Shown: one piece after another, positions 1 to 7,431 of the stretch
How the letters are laid out: the number at the start of each line of letters is the position of its first letter
Numbering within the stretch: position 1 is the stretch's first letter
From: Rhizobium sp. ZPR4
Lineage (GTDB): Bacteria; Pseudomonadota; Alphaproteobacteria; Rhizobiales; Rhizobiaceae
NCBI RefSeq assembly: GCF_040215725.1
Contig: NZ_CP157969.1
Coordinates: forward strand, 372,001 to 436,000
Reading direction: 5' to 3'
Length of the DNA stretch: 64,000 nucleotides
Position numbers and translations under genes: made by a program
The notes under the pieces: model-generated
Database searches by the model: none
Told to the model about the DNA's origin: nothing
Seen by the model: only the letters and a program-made list of their open reading frames with translations

Positions 1-263
1 GCCCGCATGATGTGGTTGTTACCACGCTCTGCCCGGGGCACACTGCGACGGGCTTCGATGAGGCGGCCGGCGCAACCCCGTCGGCCCTGCTGCGCCTCCT
101 CACCATGAAACCTCGTCCGGTCGCCGCAAGCGGTATTCGGGCGTTGTTGCGAGGAAAGGCCATGGTGATCGCAGGCCTATCGAACAAGATGGTGGCCTTT
201 TCCAATCGTCTGACGCCGCGATCAATGCAACGGTCCACTATGAAAAAAATAGTGGATGCTTAG
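1..263 (+). CDS. C-terminal part of a short-chain dehydrogenase/reductase (5' truncated by window)
   Basis: The reading frame is open from the first bases of the window and stops at 263, so only the C-terminal ~85 residues are visible. The stretch TTLCPGHTATGF resembles the conserved 'xxxPGxTxTxF' segment that follows the catalytic YxxxK region of classical SDR oxidoreductases (known for the family). The catalytic Tyr-Lys and the Rossmann glycine motif lie outside the window, so the substrate cannot be named. It ends 27 bp before the methyltransferase start on the same strand and may be co-transcribed with it. An internal GTG at 12 is not taken as the start, because the SDR match continues upstream of it. 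Confidence 0.7.
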   Translation, partial: PHDVVVTTLCPGHTATGFDEAAGATPSALLRLLTMKPRPVAASGIRALLRGKAMVIAGLSNKMVAFSNRLTPRSMQRSTMKKIVDA

Positions 264-290
264 TAGGAAGCAAACCAGATAGGACATGCC

Positions 291-1148
291 ATGACAGAGC
301 AAAGTGGCGCTCAGGTCGAGTGGAATGACCAAAGCGGGGAGCGCTGGGTCGCCCATCAGGCGCGGCTCGACGCCATGCTGGCCTTGTTCGGCCAGGCCGC
401 GATCGAAGCCGCCGCGCCCGTGACGGGCGAGCGCGTGCTTGATGTGGGCTGCGGCGCGGGCGCGTCAAGTCAGGCACTGGCCACCCTCGTCGGCCCGAGG
501 GGCCAAGTATTGGGCGTGGACATATCCGAATCGTTGATCGAAAGAGCGCGCGCGCTTACGGCACTGGATATGCCAGTCGTGTTCGCAGTGGCCGACGCCA
601 GCAGCGCTGAGTTGCCAGAGCGCGCGTTCGACATCCTATTCTCGCGATTCGGGGTGATGTTCTTCGATAATCCGACAGGAGCCTTCGCGCATATGCGCCG
701 CGCGCTCCGGCCGGGCGGACGGGTCGCTTTCGTCTGCTGGCGCGGCGTGGCCGAGAACGATTGGATTCGCCTGCCGATGAGCGCAATCAAGGACATCGTC
801 CCGCCGACCGCGCCGCCCGATCCCGAAGCGCCCGGCCCGTTCTCGTTCGGTGACCGCGGACGGGTGGCTCGCATCCTGACGGCGGCCGGCTTCACCGATA
901 TCGCTATCGCGCCCTTCGATGCTTCCGTCCCGTTCGGCGAGGGCGCGACGCGGGAGGCGGCGGTCGACGACGCGGTGCAGATGGCGCTCGAGGTCGGCCC
1001 GCTGTCGCGCGCGCTCGCTCGTCAGCCCGACGACACACGCGCCCGCGCCTCGGCTGCGGTTCGTGCCGCCTTCGCCGACCGCCCCGGCGAGCGATCGGTG
1101 ATGATCAATGGTGCGGCATGGATCGTCACCGCACGCAATCCGGTATGA
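291..1148 (+). CDS. class I SAM-dependent methyltransferase
   Basis: This 285-residue protein carries the SAM-binding motif I VLDVGCGAGASS at residues 49-60 and a post-I acidic region (VLGVDIS). A downstream FDILFSRFGVMFFDNP segment is typical of UbiE/COQ5-like Methyltransf_11/25 proteins. It should transfer a methyl group from S-adenosylmethionine to a small molecule in the cytoplasm; the acceptor cannot be read from the sequence. The ATG at 291 follows a weak purine-rich stretch (ATAGGA). The gene lies just downstream of the SDR fragment on the same strand. The fold assignment is secure and the substrate is unknown. Confidence 0.85.
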   Translation: MTEQSGAQVEWNDQSGERWVAHQARLDAMLALFGQAAIEAAAPVTGERVLDVGCGAGASSQALATLVGPRGQVLGVDISESLIERARALTALDMPVVFAVADASSAELPERAFDILFSRFGVMFFDNPTGAFAHMRRALRPGGRVAFVCWRGVAENDWIRLPMSAIKDIVPPTAPPDPEAPGPFSFGDRGRVARILTAAGFTDIAIAPFDASVPFGEGATREAAVDDAVQMALEVGPLSRALARQPDDTRARASAAVRAAFADRPGERSVMINGAAWIVTARNPV

Positions 1149-1283
1149 CCGCTTATGACGCATTCGTGCGATCAATGTCGCAGCGGTAGCGTTCTGCCTA
1201 TCGCGCTTGGTCAATGTGCAAGGATGTTTGCGGGGCATCGGGATGGCACAAACTTGCAGATCTCAATCGGGCGAGACAGCGAA

Positions 1284-1308
1284 GGAACACGGCTCAGAAC
1301 GGATTGTT
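1284..1308 (+). promoter_or_regulatory. possible EcfG-type promoter (near match, GGAAC-N16-TGTT)
   Basis: GGAAC at 1284-1288 is followed after exactly 16 bases by TGTT at 1305-1308. This differs from the EcfG consensus CGTT at one base. It lies about 120 bp upstream of the membrane protein starting at 1427. It is weaker evidence than the five perfect sites elsewhere in this region. Confidence 0.3.
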
Positions 1309-1426
1309 CCTCCTTCGGGGAACGGAAGTACATTAGAAACCCAATCCTTCCGTCATATTTTCAGTCCTGCCATGCTGACGCCTGATTTTTCTGGTGTCTG
1401 TCGGGCTTACTTTCGAAGGGCGCAAC

Positions 1427-1954
1427 ATGGAATTCGTCAATCGGTACATCGATCGTCCGCTGCTTGGCGGCGGATCAGCAGCTATGCGGTTGTGGCACAG
1501 TCGGACGGGCCATTCTCCGCAGAAGCTCGGCCCGCTGTTGAATCTTGTCGTCATCCTTGCCCTTCTGTCGACAAGCGGCCTGCTTCTGAATGGTCCGATC
1601 TATCTTTTTGCCGTCGGCACGCTCTTCTTGCTTGCCGTTCCGTCACTGCGCTTATTGGCGCGTGGTTGGACAGGGCAGAGTTACGATATACGAAGCTACC
1701 AGGCGCTGGCGGCCGCAGCCGCTCGCAAACGTGACGCTGAATGGGCGACACGCCTGACGGTTTTGCTCACCGCCACCGTCTTTCCCTTCTGTGTCTCCGT
1801 GGACGATCCAGCGGCGAGCATATTCCTGCTTGGCGCCAGTCTTTGGTTCGTGCTTACAGCGCCGGTGAAGATGTATCTGGACGCCGCCGAACCGCCCCCG
1901 CCGGACAGCGGCGGCAAGAAGGCCTTGAGGAGACAGGCGACAATGGCGGCATGA
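1427..1954 (+). CDS. hypothetical integral membrane protein
   Basis: The protein has about 175 residues counted from the ATG at 1427, which follows GAAGGG at a normal distance; an upstream GTG at 1394 in the same frame has no comparable ribosome site. It has about four hydrophobic segments in two pairs (LLNLVVILALLSTSGLLL with an adjacent segment, then LTVLLTATVFPFCV and IFLLGASLWFVLTAPV), separated by an Ala/Arg-rich hydrophilic loop. It ends in a basic tail. I do not recognise the family. It sits at the edge of the stress-gene block, upstream of the UPF0391 gene, and may have a weak EcfG-like promoter. Confidence 0.6.
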   Translation: MEFVNRYIDRPLLGGGSAAMRLWHSRTGHSPQKLGPLLNLVVILALLSTSGLLLNGPIYLFAVGTLFLLAVPSLRLLARGWTGQSYDIRSYQALAAAAARKRDAEWATRLTVLLTATVFPFCVSVDDPAASIFLLGASLWFVLTAPVKMYLDAAEPPPPDSGGKKALRRQATMAA

Positions 1955-1970
1955 CGCTGTCGTCATCTGA

Positions 1971-1996
1971 GGAACAAAGCACTCCCAGTTCCGTTC
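1971..1996 (+). promoter_or_regulatory. EcfG-type sigma promoter (GGAAC-N16-CGTT)
   Basis: GGAAC at 1971-1975 and CGTT at 1992-1995 are separated by exactly 16 bases, which matches the published alphaproteobacterial general-stress (EcfG) promoter. The UPF0391 start codon at 2024 lies about 28 bp after the -10 element, leaving room for a short leader with the GGAGAG ribosome site. It overlaps no coding sequence, since the upstream gene stops at 1954. Confidence 0.7.
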
Positions 1997-2023
1997 TCCT
2001 TCCAGCAACCAATGGAGAGCGAA

Positions 2024-2185
2024 ATGCTTTATTATGCATTGATATTTCTCGTCGTGGCTTTGATCGCGGGTGCCCTTGGCTTCGGCGGCATAGCGGGCGC
2101 GTCCGCGTCCATCGCACAGGTCCTGTTCTTTATCTTCCTTATTTTCTTCGTCGTTTCACTCATCATGAACGTGATGAGACGCTAA
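2024..2185 (+). CDS. UPF0391/DUF1328 small membrane protein (YtjA-like)
   Basis: This 53-residue protein starts [20 protein letters not shown] and has two hydrophobic helices (residues ~4-26 and ~31-49) separated by a glycine/alanine turn (GGIAGASA). It ends NVMRR. Size and pattern match the DUF1328/UPF0391 family of tiny inner-membrane proteins. These are often induced by stress or stationary phase, but their molecular role is not known. The ATG at 2024 follows GGAGAG. It sits directly behind a perfect EcfG-type promoter, so general-stress control is the likely mode. Confidence 0.85.
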   Translation: MLYYALIFLVVALIAGALGFGGIAGASASIAQVLFFIFLIFFVVSLIMNVMRR

Positions 2186-2307
2186 GGCAGAAGACGAAAG
2201 AGGACACGATCATCGAGACCAGCCGCGTCGTTGTCGCCTTGTGACACCGGGCTGGTCTCCGCGAGCACACTCATCGCTACCGACAGCCAATGCGCGCAAA
2301 TGGCTCT

Positions 2308-2332
2308 GGAACGTTTCGGCCCTTTCGAAGTT
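2308..2332 (+). promoter_or_regulatory. possible EcfG-type promoter (GGAAC-N16-AGTT)
   Basis: GGAAC at 2308-2312 is followed after 16 bases by AGTT at 2329-2332, one base off the CGTT consensus. The site lies 26 bp upstream of the DUF4142 start codon, which is the spacing seen at the perfect sites. It is plausible but unproven. Confidence 0.4.
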
Positions 2333-2357
2333 CGAAGACGCAAGAAAGGAGAACGCC

Positions 2358-2885
2358 ATGAAACGCTCAATCATTACTGCAGGAATTCTACTCCTGGCCA
2401 CCACGGCATTTGCCCAATCAGCCGCGGAAAAGACAGGCGTCAATTCTCTCGTAGGCGCCGCGCCGACGACGCAGGATTTCGTCAACGAGGCTGCAAGCAG
2501 CGACATGTTCGAAATCGAAGCCAGCAAGCTTGCTCTACAGCGTGGCGATGCCCAGGCAAAAACTTTTGCCCAGCAAATGGTCAACGACCATCAAAAAACG
2601 ACCATGCAGTTGAAGGATCTGGTGACCGGCGGCAAGGCGAATGCGACGCTTCCCACCGAAATGACGTCCAGTCAGAAAAAGATGCTGACCAGACTCCAAA
2701 AGCTACAAGGAAAGGAATTCGACCAGCGATATGATTCCGACCAGCGCTCGGCTCACGCCAATGCCGTCGACCTTTTCAAGCGATATGGAGAAAAGGGAGA
2801 CAACGCTGCATTGAAAGCATGGGCGGCCAATACGACACCCACGCTCCAGCATCACCTGGAGATGGCCAAGCAACTGGGAAAATAA
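2358..2885 (+). CDS. DUF4142 periplasmic protein
   Basis: The 175-residue protein begins with a signal peptide (MKRSIITAGILLLATTAFAQ, cleavage expected near residue 20). It then has an all-helical DUF4142-like domain with the typical series DFVNEAASSDMFEIEASKLA, TFAQQMVNDHQK and a C-terminal HHLEMAKQL. DUF4142 proteins are exported, ferritin-like-fold proteins of unknown biochemistry that recur in rhizobial stress loci. The ATG at 2358 is chosen over upstream in-frame starts because AAAGGAGA lies at ideal spacing and the signal peptide starts there. A near-consensus EcfG promoter precedes it. Confidence 0.85.
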   Translation: MKRSIITAGILLLATTAFAQSAAEKTGVNSLVGAAPTTQDFVNEAASSDMFEIEASKLALQRGDAQAKTFAQQMVNDHQKTTMQLKDLVTGGKANATLPTEMTSSQKKMLTRLQKLQGKEFDQRYDSDQRSAHANAVDLFKRYGEKGDNAALKAWAANTTPTLQHHLEMAKQLGK

Positions 2886-2950
2886 AGCCTGGTCAGGCTC
2901 GCAAGTCGAGGCTTCCTATCTGATCAAAAGGACTTTCCATCTGGTTCCTG

Positions 2951-2978
2951 CCCCGCGAGCTTCACCTGGCGCGCGGGG
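2951..2978 (+). terminator. GC-rich hairpin after the DUF4142 gene
   Basis: CCCCGCG at 2951-2957 pairs with CGCGGGG at 2972-2978 around a 14-base loop, about 65 bp past the DUF4142 stop codon. There is no following T tract, so it may be a weak or Rho-assisted terminator or a stability hairpin. Confidence 0.3.
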
Positions 2979-3146
2979 GCCTATGCGACCTATTCGGCAA
3001 GGCTGTGAAGACGAGGCCATATTGCTTGCCCGAGCCCTGCCAAATCTGGAAAATTCGACTGGTCCGCCTACCTATAGATTGTTTCGCCAGGATATCTTCA
3101 AACGTTCACGGTTAGCCAATGGCGAAGTAAGCTTCGGAGGAAACCC

Positions 3147-4250
3147 ATGTCGACCCAGAGGGTTGCGGAGGCGCGGCCCGCTATTTTTCAGAATGCGCCC
3201 TCCCGCACTGCACAAACCAGGAATACGTTGCTGGAGCAGCTTGGATCCAACGCTCCCACCGCTCAGGCTTTCCTTGCGGCAATCGTCGAGAATTCGGACG
3301 ACGCAATCATCAGCAAATCCATCAATGGCATCATTACGAGCTGGAACAGGAGTGCCGAGCGGTTGTTCGGATACACCGCCGAAGAGGCGATTGGCGAGCA
3401 TATTACGATCATCATTCCCGAGGATCGACTTCTCGAGGAAGAAACGATCATCTCGGCAATCAGGGCGGGAGAAAAGATCGATCACTACGAGACGATCCGA
3501 CGCCGAAAGGATGGCACCCTGGTAGAGATCTCGTTGACCGCGTCCCCTGTCCGCGACGATCTGGGGAACATCATCGGAGCGTCGAAGGTGGCGCGCGACA
3601 TTTCCGAGCGCAAGCGTGTTGCCGAGGGCCAGGAGCTGCTACTGCGGGAAATGAACCACCGCACCAAGAATATCTTCGCGGTTATCGGCGCTGTAGTCGG
3701 ATTAAGTGAGCGCACGTCGACTTCGATCCAAGAATTCGCAGGGGATCTGAGAGCCCGTGTAAACGCGCTTGCGATCGCCCATGAATTGACCTTGCCAGGC
3801 GCAAGTGGCGCGAGCGTCCAGTCACACGATACGACACTCTTTACTCTGATCAAGGCGCTGTTCGCCCCTCACCAGGATGGGGGTACCGACCGCGTCTCCA
3901 TAAATGGCCGAGATGTTCCCGTTAGAGGTACAATTCTGACGTCGCTCGCCCTCTTGCTGCACGAATTCGCGACAAATGCGGTGAAGTATGGAGCCCTCTC
4001 CAGTCCGGAGGGTAGGATCGCGATCAACATAGGTTGCGACGACGATTTTGTCCTGACGTGGACTGAACTCGGAGGACCTCCGACCGCCCGGCCTGAAGGT
4101 CCCGGAGGATTCGGCTCACAGCTTGAGCGCGCGACGATCAGCTCTCTGCATGGAGCCATTGACCGCGAGTGGAATCCATCCGGATTGAAGATCCTGCTGC
4201 GAATCCCGTCGCATATCCTGCAGGACGAGCGAGGTTCGGGCACTGCTTGA
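3147..4250 (+). CDS. PAS domain HWE-family sensor histidine kinase
   Basis: This 367-residue soluble kinase has no membrane segment. Residues ~41-155 form a PAS/PAC domain ([17 protein letters not shown] ... ARDISERK), and the C-terminal half is an HWE-type kinase. The phosphoacceptor is His171 in [10 protein letters not shown], the N-box lies in [14 protein letters not shown] (Asn277), and the family-defining WxE is W305-T-E307. HWE/HisKA_2 kinases often act on PhyR in the alphaproteobacterial general stress response (known for the family). No response regulator or phyR lies beside it. The ATG at 3147 follows GGAGG at good spacing. Its place among EcfG-promoter genes supports, but does not prove, a role in stress signalling. 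Confidence 0.85.
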   Translation: MSTQRVAEARPAIFQNAPSRTAQTRNTLLEQLGSNAPTAQAFLAAIVENSDDAIISKSINGIITSWNRSAERLFGYTAEEAIGEHITIIIPEDRLLEEETIISAIRAGEKIDHYETIRRRKDGTLVEISLTASPVRDDLGNIIGASKVARDISERKRVAEGQELLLREMNHRTKNIFAVIGAVVGLSERTSTSIQEFAGDLRARVNALAIAHELTLPGASGASVQSHDTTLFTLIKALFAPHQDGGTDRVSINGRDVPVRGTILTSLALLLHEFATNAVKYGALSSPEGRIAINIGCDDDFVLTWTELGGPPTARPEGPGGFGSQLERATISSLHGAIDREWNPSGLKILLRIPSHILQDERGSGTA

Positions 4251-4305
4251 ATGAAAACGCAACGCAATCCATGACTGTACTTTCGTTGAGAACAGTCCAC
4301 ACCGC

Positions 4306-4803
4306 CTAGGCTGCGGCTGTCGGCCTCGTGTGCTCCAAAGAAAAGCGCATCAATAGTCCCTTGAGTTCCGGTTCCCGAACACGGCGCACGGCTTCCTCGG
4401 GCACCATCCATTCGATCATCCGCTGGCCGCTTTCGGGAAATTTCTGACACTGTTTGCGGACTTCAAGAAGGTGCACTTCGACGACCGACGGTATCGTCTC
4501 ACCATCATCAAGCACCTTCAAATAGGTGAAATAGCCAAACGTGTTTTTTTTGACCTTGCCCTTGACGCCTGCTTCCTCCCAAGCCTCGCGCTCGGCCACC
4601 TGGCCACCGGTAAGTCCCTTGATCGCCCATCCCTTCGGGGTCATCCATCGCCTGGTTTCCCGCGTCGTAATGAGCAACACCTTCAAGACATTTTCCTTGC
4701 TATATTGAAAGCATAGAGCGCCATATTGCTCGGCCATATCTCCGGCGGCGATGGTCTCGATATGCGGCGCAAGTCGCGCAAGATGGGGGCGATGTTTGGA
4801 CAT
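4306..4803 (-). CDS. Nudix hydrolase (diphosphoinositol-polyphosphate-hydrolase-like)
   Basis: The 165-residue protein carries a Nudix box at residues ~58-80 with REAWEEAGV intact. The first glutamate of the consensus GX5EX7REUXEEXGU is Leu64, a substitution I recall from alphaproteobacterial DIPP/NUDT3-like Nudix enzymes that use PKGW. The metal-binding glutamates are kept, so hydrolysis of a nucleoside-diphosphate-linked compound is expected; the substrate is not identifiable. It converges with the HWE kinase gene (stops about 55 bp apart) and has an independent upstream region of ~200 bp. No EcfG-type promoter was found there. Confidence 0.85.
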   Translation of the reverse strand: MSKHRPHLARLAPHIETIAAGDMAEQYGALCFQYSKENVLKVLLITTRETRRWMTPKGWAIKGLTGGQVAEREAWEEAGVKGKVKKNTFGYFTYLKVLDDGETIPSVVEVHLLEVRKQCQKFPESGQRMIEWMVPEEAVRRVREPELKGLLMRFSLEHTRPTAAA

Positions 4804-5007
4804 GGCACCTCTTAACTATCTCACCGGCCGGTTTCGAGCGGAGCCGAGCTGCGCGCTCGAAATTTGCCGATCCTTCCGGGCAACTGTTGCGAATCGCTCT
4901 ATCGCAGATATTCACTATCTTGCGTCGTAAAGTAGGAAATTTTCATATTCAAACTCTAACGGTGCGCCGCCTTCGCAACGCACCGAAATATGGAAACCAG
5001 GTGCGCT

Positions 5008-5508
5008 TTATGCCGCTTTCTTCGCCTTTGCATTCGCCGCGGTTTCCGCAAGCTTCGTCAGCTTCTGATCCGTGGCCTTTTCCTCGCTCAAGGTCTGCTG
5101 CAGAAGAGATACGGCGTCCTTGAGCCCAAGCTGCTTTGCCCATTCGATGAGGGTGCCGTAGCGGGCGATTTCATAATGCTCGACGGCCTGGGCCGAGGAA
5201 ATGAGGCCTGCATCGAGCGCCGGGGCGCCCTTGAATTCCTCCATGATCTCGTCGGCCTCTGCGATGATGCCCTGGATTGCTTCGCAAGTCTTTCCGCGCG
5301 CCGGCTTTCCCAGCATCTCGAACACCTGCTCCAGACGTTCGACATGACCCTGGGTCTCATCGCGATGATGAAGAAAGCCCTGTTTGCCTTCTTCAGCCTG
5401 GGCCGCGCGCGCCATCTTCGGCAATGCCCGAAGAATTTGCTTCTCGGCGTAATAGATGTCTTTCAACGTTTCGAGAAAGAGATCGTTCAAAGTCTTCTCG
5501 GATGCCAT
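5008..5508 (-). CDS. DUF892 ferritin-like protein (YciE/YciF family)
   Basis: The 166-residue all-helical protein starts MASEKTLNDLFLETLKDIYYAEKQ-like and contains the paired E/H helices of the DUF892 family (YYAEKQIL, HRDETQGHVERLE, EHYEIARYGTL, EEKATDQKL). It ends in a lysine/alanine tail. DUF892 proteins adopt a ferritin-like four-helix bundle with a di-metal site and are stress-induced. The E. coli members YciE and YciF are known, but the reaction is not settled. GGACC precedes the ATG. It lies downstream of the NRAMP gene on the same strand with its own possible EcfG promoter. A distant paralogue is encoded at 17354. Confidence 0.85.
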   Translation of the reverse strand: MASEKTLNDLFLETLKDIYYAEKQILRALPKMARAAQAEEGKQGFLHHRDETQGHVERLEQVFEMLGKPARGKTCEAIQGIIAEADEIMEEFKGAPALDAGLISSAQAVEHYEIARYGTLIEWAKQLGLKDAVSLLQQTLSEEKATDQKLTKLAETAANAKAKKAA

Positions 5509-5573
5509 TGGGGTCCTCCATCAGGTATGGGCGAGATCGTTTAATTGTGAGACTCCTCGGTCTCGCTTCCCCG

Positions 5574-5598
5574 AACAGACAGTCTGAAGTTTGGTTCC
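5574..5598 (-). promoter_or_regulatory. possible EcfG-type promoter for the DUF892 gene (GGAAC-N16-TGTT)
   Basis: Read on the minus strand, GGAAC (5598-5594) is followed after 16 bases by TGTT (5577-5574), one base off the consensus. It lies in the gap between the NRAMP stop and the DUF892 start at 5508. Confidence 0.35.
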
Positions 5599-5607
5599 CG
5601 CTTGGCC

Positions 5608-6906
5608 TCAGAAAAATGCGGTCACGGCCATGCCGATCACGGCAGCAAACATTGTGGCGCAGGAGATCCATCCAAGTGCTTTCAATCCGCCGCGGATAAC
5701 AAACTGCTTCATCACCTTGGGATTGGAGGCGATCAGCATGAGGATCGCCATGACGGGAACGGCGACTATACCGTTGATCACTGCGCTCCAGAACAGGGCC
5801 TTCATCGGCGGAATGGGCGTGAAGTTCAGCAACATGCCCACCATGGTCGCAAGTCCTACCGTCGTGTAGAAAGCCTTCGCCTCGCTCGGCTCGCGCGACA
5901 GCCCAACCTTCCATCGGGCCGCCTCCCCGACCGCATAGGCCGCAGAACCGGCGAGAACCGGCACGGCCAGAAGACCGGTTCCTATAATCCCGGTGGCAAA
6001 GACGATCTTGGCGAAGTGTCCGGCCAAAGGTTCAATCGCCTTCGCGGCATCGACGGAGCTCTCGATATTCGCGGCACCAGCCTTGTTAAGCGTGGCTGCG
6101 GTCGTCGTGATGATTGCCAGCGCGACTATATTGGATGCCGCCATGCCGATGAGCGTATCCAGTGTGATGCGAGCGTCCGCCCTTTTCGCTTCCCGCGGAT
6201 GCTTCACCAGCGCTTCCTGCCGGGGTTTTTCCTTCAGGTCCTCGGCTTCCTGAGATGCCTGCCAGAAAAACAGATAGGGGCTGATCGTCGTTCCAAAGAT
6301 CGCAACGATCATCGACCAGTAGTTCGGGTCCGCCTTGAACGTCGGCAGCAGTAGCCCGCGGGTGAAGCTCGACCAATCGACGTGCACCACGAACAGGGTC
6401 GCGATGTAGGACAAAAGCGCCAGGCTCAACCATTTCAGGACGGCCACGTAGCGCTTGTATTTGAGGAGAACCTGCAAAAGGATGCAGATCACGCCGAAGC
6501 CTGCGACATAAATCAGTGAATTGCCGTTCAACAGCAAATGAGCCGCGTCTCCCATCGCACCGAGATCCGCGCCCAGATTGATGATATTGGCAACCAGGAG
6601 CGGGACAGTAACGCTCACTCCAACCCAGCGGGGATAACATTTCGCCATGCTGCCCGCCAAACCCCGGCCCGTGGTTCGGCCGATACGGGCACTGATCATC
6701 TGCACGGCAACCATCAGCGGATAGGTGAGGACGAGCGTCCAACTCGCCATATAACCGAATTGCGCTCCGGCCTGCGAATAGGTCGCAATCCCGCTCGGAT
6801 CGTCGTCTGAGGCACCGGTGACCAGACCAGGCCCAAGGATTTCCAGTATCCGTGGTTTTGAAGGCTCAACGACCGCACTTTTGTCATCCACCTGATAGTC
6901 GCTCAT
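5608..6906 (-). CDS. NRAMP-family divalent metal transporter (non-canonical motif)
   Basis: The 432-residue protein has about 11 hydrophobic segments. Transmembrane segment 1 carries DDDPSGIATYSQAG (residues ~34-47) where classical MntH/NRAMP proteins have DPGN. Segment 6 carries TISPYLFFWQ (207-216) where MntH has the MPHN methionine motif. These substitutions place it in the divergent NRAMP-related branch, for which transport of Mg2+/Mn2+ rather than Fe2+ has been proposed. GGGAGG precedes the ATG at 6906. It is followed by the DUF892 gene on the same strand, a metal-handling pairing that fits stress physiology. The substrate remains an inference. Confidence 0.85.
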   Translation of the reverse strand: MSDYQVDDKSAVVEPSKPRILEILGPGLVTGASDDDPSGIATYSQAGAQFGYMASWTLVLTYPLMVAVQMISARIGRTTGRGLAGSMAKCYPRWVGVSVTVPLLVANIINLGADLGAMGDAAHLLLNGNSLIYVAGFGVICILLQVLLKYKRYVAVLKWLSLALLSYIATLFVVHVDWSSFTRGLLLPTFKADPNYWSMIVAIFGTTISPYLFFWQASQEAEDLKEKPRQEALVKHPREAKRADARITLDTLIGMAASNIVALAIITTTAATLNKAGAANIESSVDAAKAIEPLAGHFAKIVFATGIIGTGLLAVPVLAGSAAYAVGEAARWKVGLSREPSEAKAFYTTVGLATMVGMLLNFTPIPPMKALFWSAVINGIVAVPVMAILMLIASNPKVMKQFVIRGGLKALGWISCATMFAAVIGMAVTAFF

Positions 6907-6968
6907 CGTCGCCTCCCAGCAAATGCCGGAACTCGAACATTTTCTGTAAGTCGCGGCCGATGCGAGTG

Positions 6969-6994
6969 AACTGTACTTCCCGCCTGTTTGTTCC
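6969..6994 (-). promoter_or_regulatory. possible EcfG-type promoter for the NRAMP gene (GGAAC-N17-AGTT)
   Basis: On the minus strand GGAAC (6994-6990) is followed after 17 bases by AGTT (6972-6969), 63 bp upstream of the start codon. Both the spacer and one -10 base deviate from the best sites in this window. Confidence 0.3.
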
Positions 6995-7279
6995 GAAAAA
7001 GCATGCGACGCTAAATCGGTACAACTTCAGGGACTTGGCTACTATTCCCGCTCAATCGTTGAGGCTCCTTCGCAGATCGCTGGCCATCGGCAGTGGCGCA
7101 GGTTTGGCTCGCCGTTCGAGACCAGCATGGACCGGGGATTCACGACTTATGGGATTGAATGCTGCCGATGACGTGTCTGCGCCAAGACAGAAGATTCCCC
7201 GAGCCGTGGATGGGCAGACAGTTTCAAGAGGAGGTCTGCTGGCAAGTTCAGCAATGTCGGGAACATCGGCGGGTTGGCA
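6995..7279. other. intergenic stretch without recognised gene
   Basis: Together with the promoter segment just before it, this makes a gap of ~370 bases between the NRAMP gene and a tiny ORF at 7280. No frame has recognisable protein similarity and no repeat or stable terminator was seen. Confidence 0.4.
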
Positions 7280-7429
7280 ATGTTAGACCACTATATCGAT
7301 GGGCTCGCAGGAGCGACCATCGGATGGAAACTTGGATACGAACAAGCCAACTTTGTCGATTTCGTCCGTTCCTGCATCGTGGCCACGATGGAAGGTCTTA
7401 GTTTTCGCGCCTACCGACAGGGAAGATAA
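7280..7429 (+). CDS. possible 49-residue small protein upstream of the Old Yellow Enzyme
   Basis: An ATG at 7280 opens a 49-codon frame (MLDHYIDGLAGATIGWKLGY at the N-terminus, ending RAYRQGR) whose stop is two bases before the Old Yellow Enzyme ATG. The composition, with an amphipathic Gly/Ala/Trp segment then a FVDFVRSC helix, looks protein-like, but I know no family and there is no clear ribosome site. It could be a leader peptide, a translationally coupled small protein, or chance. Confidence 0.3.
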   Translation: MLDHYIDGLAGATIGWKLGYEQANFVDFVRSCIVATMEGLSFRAYRQGR

Positions 7430-7431
7430 AT

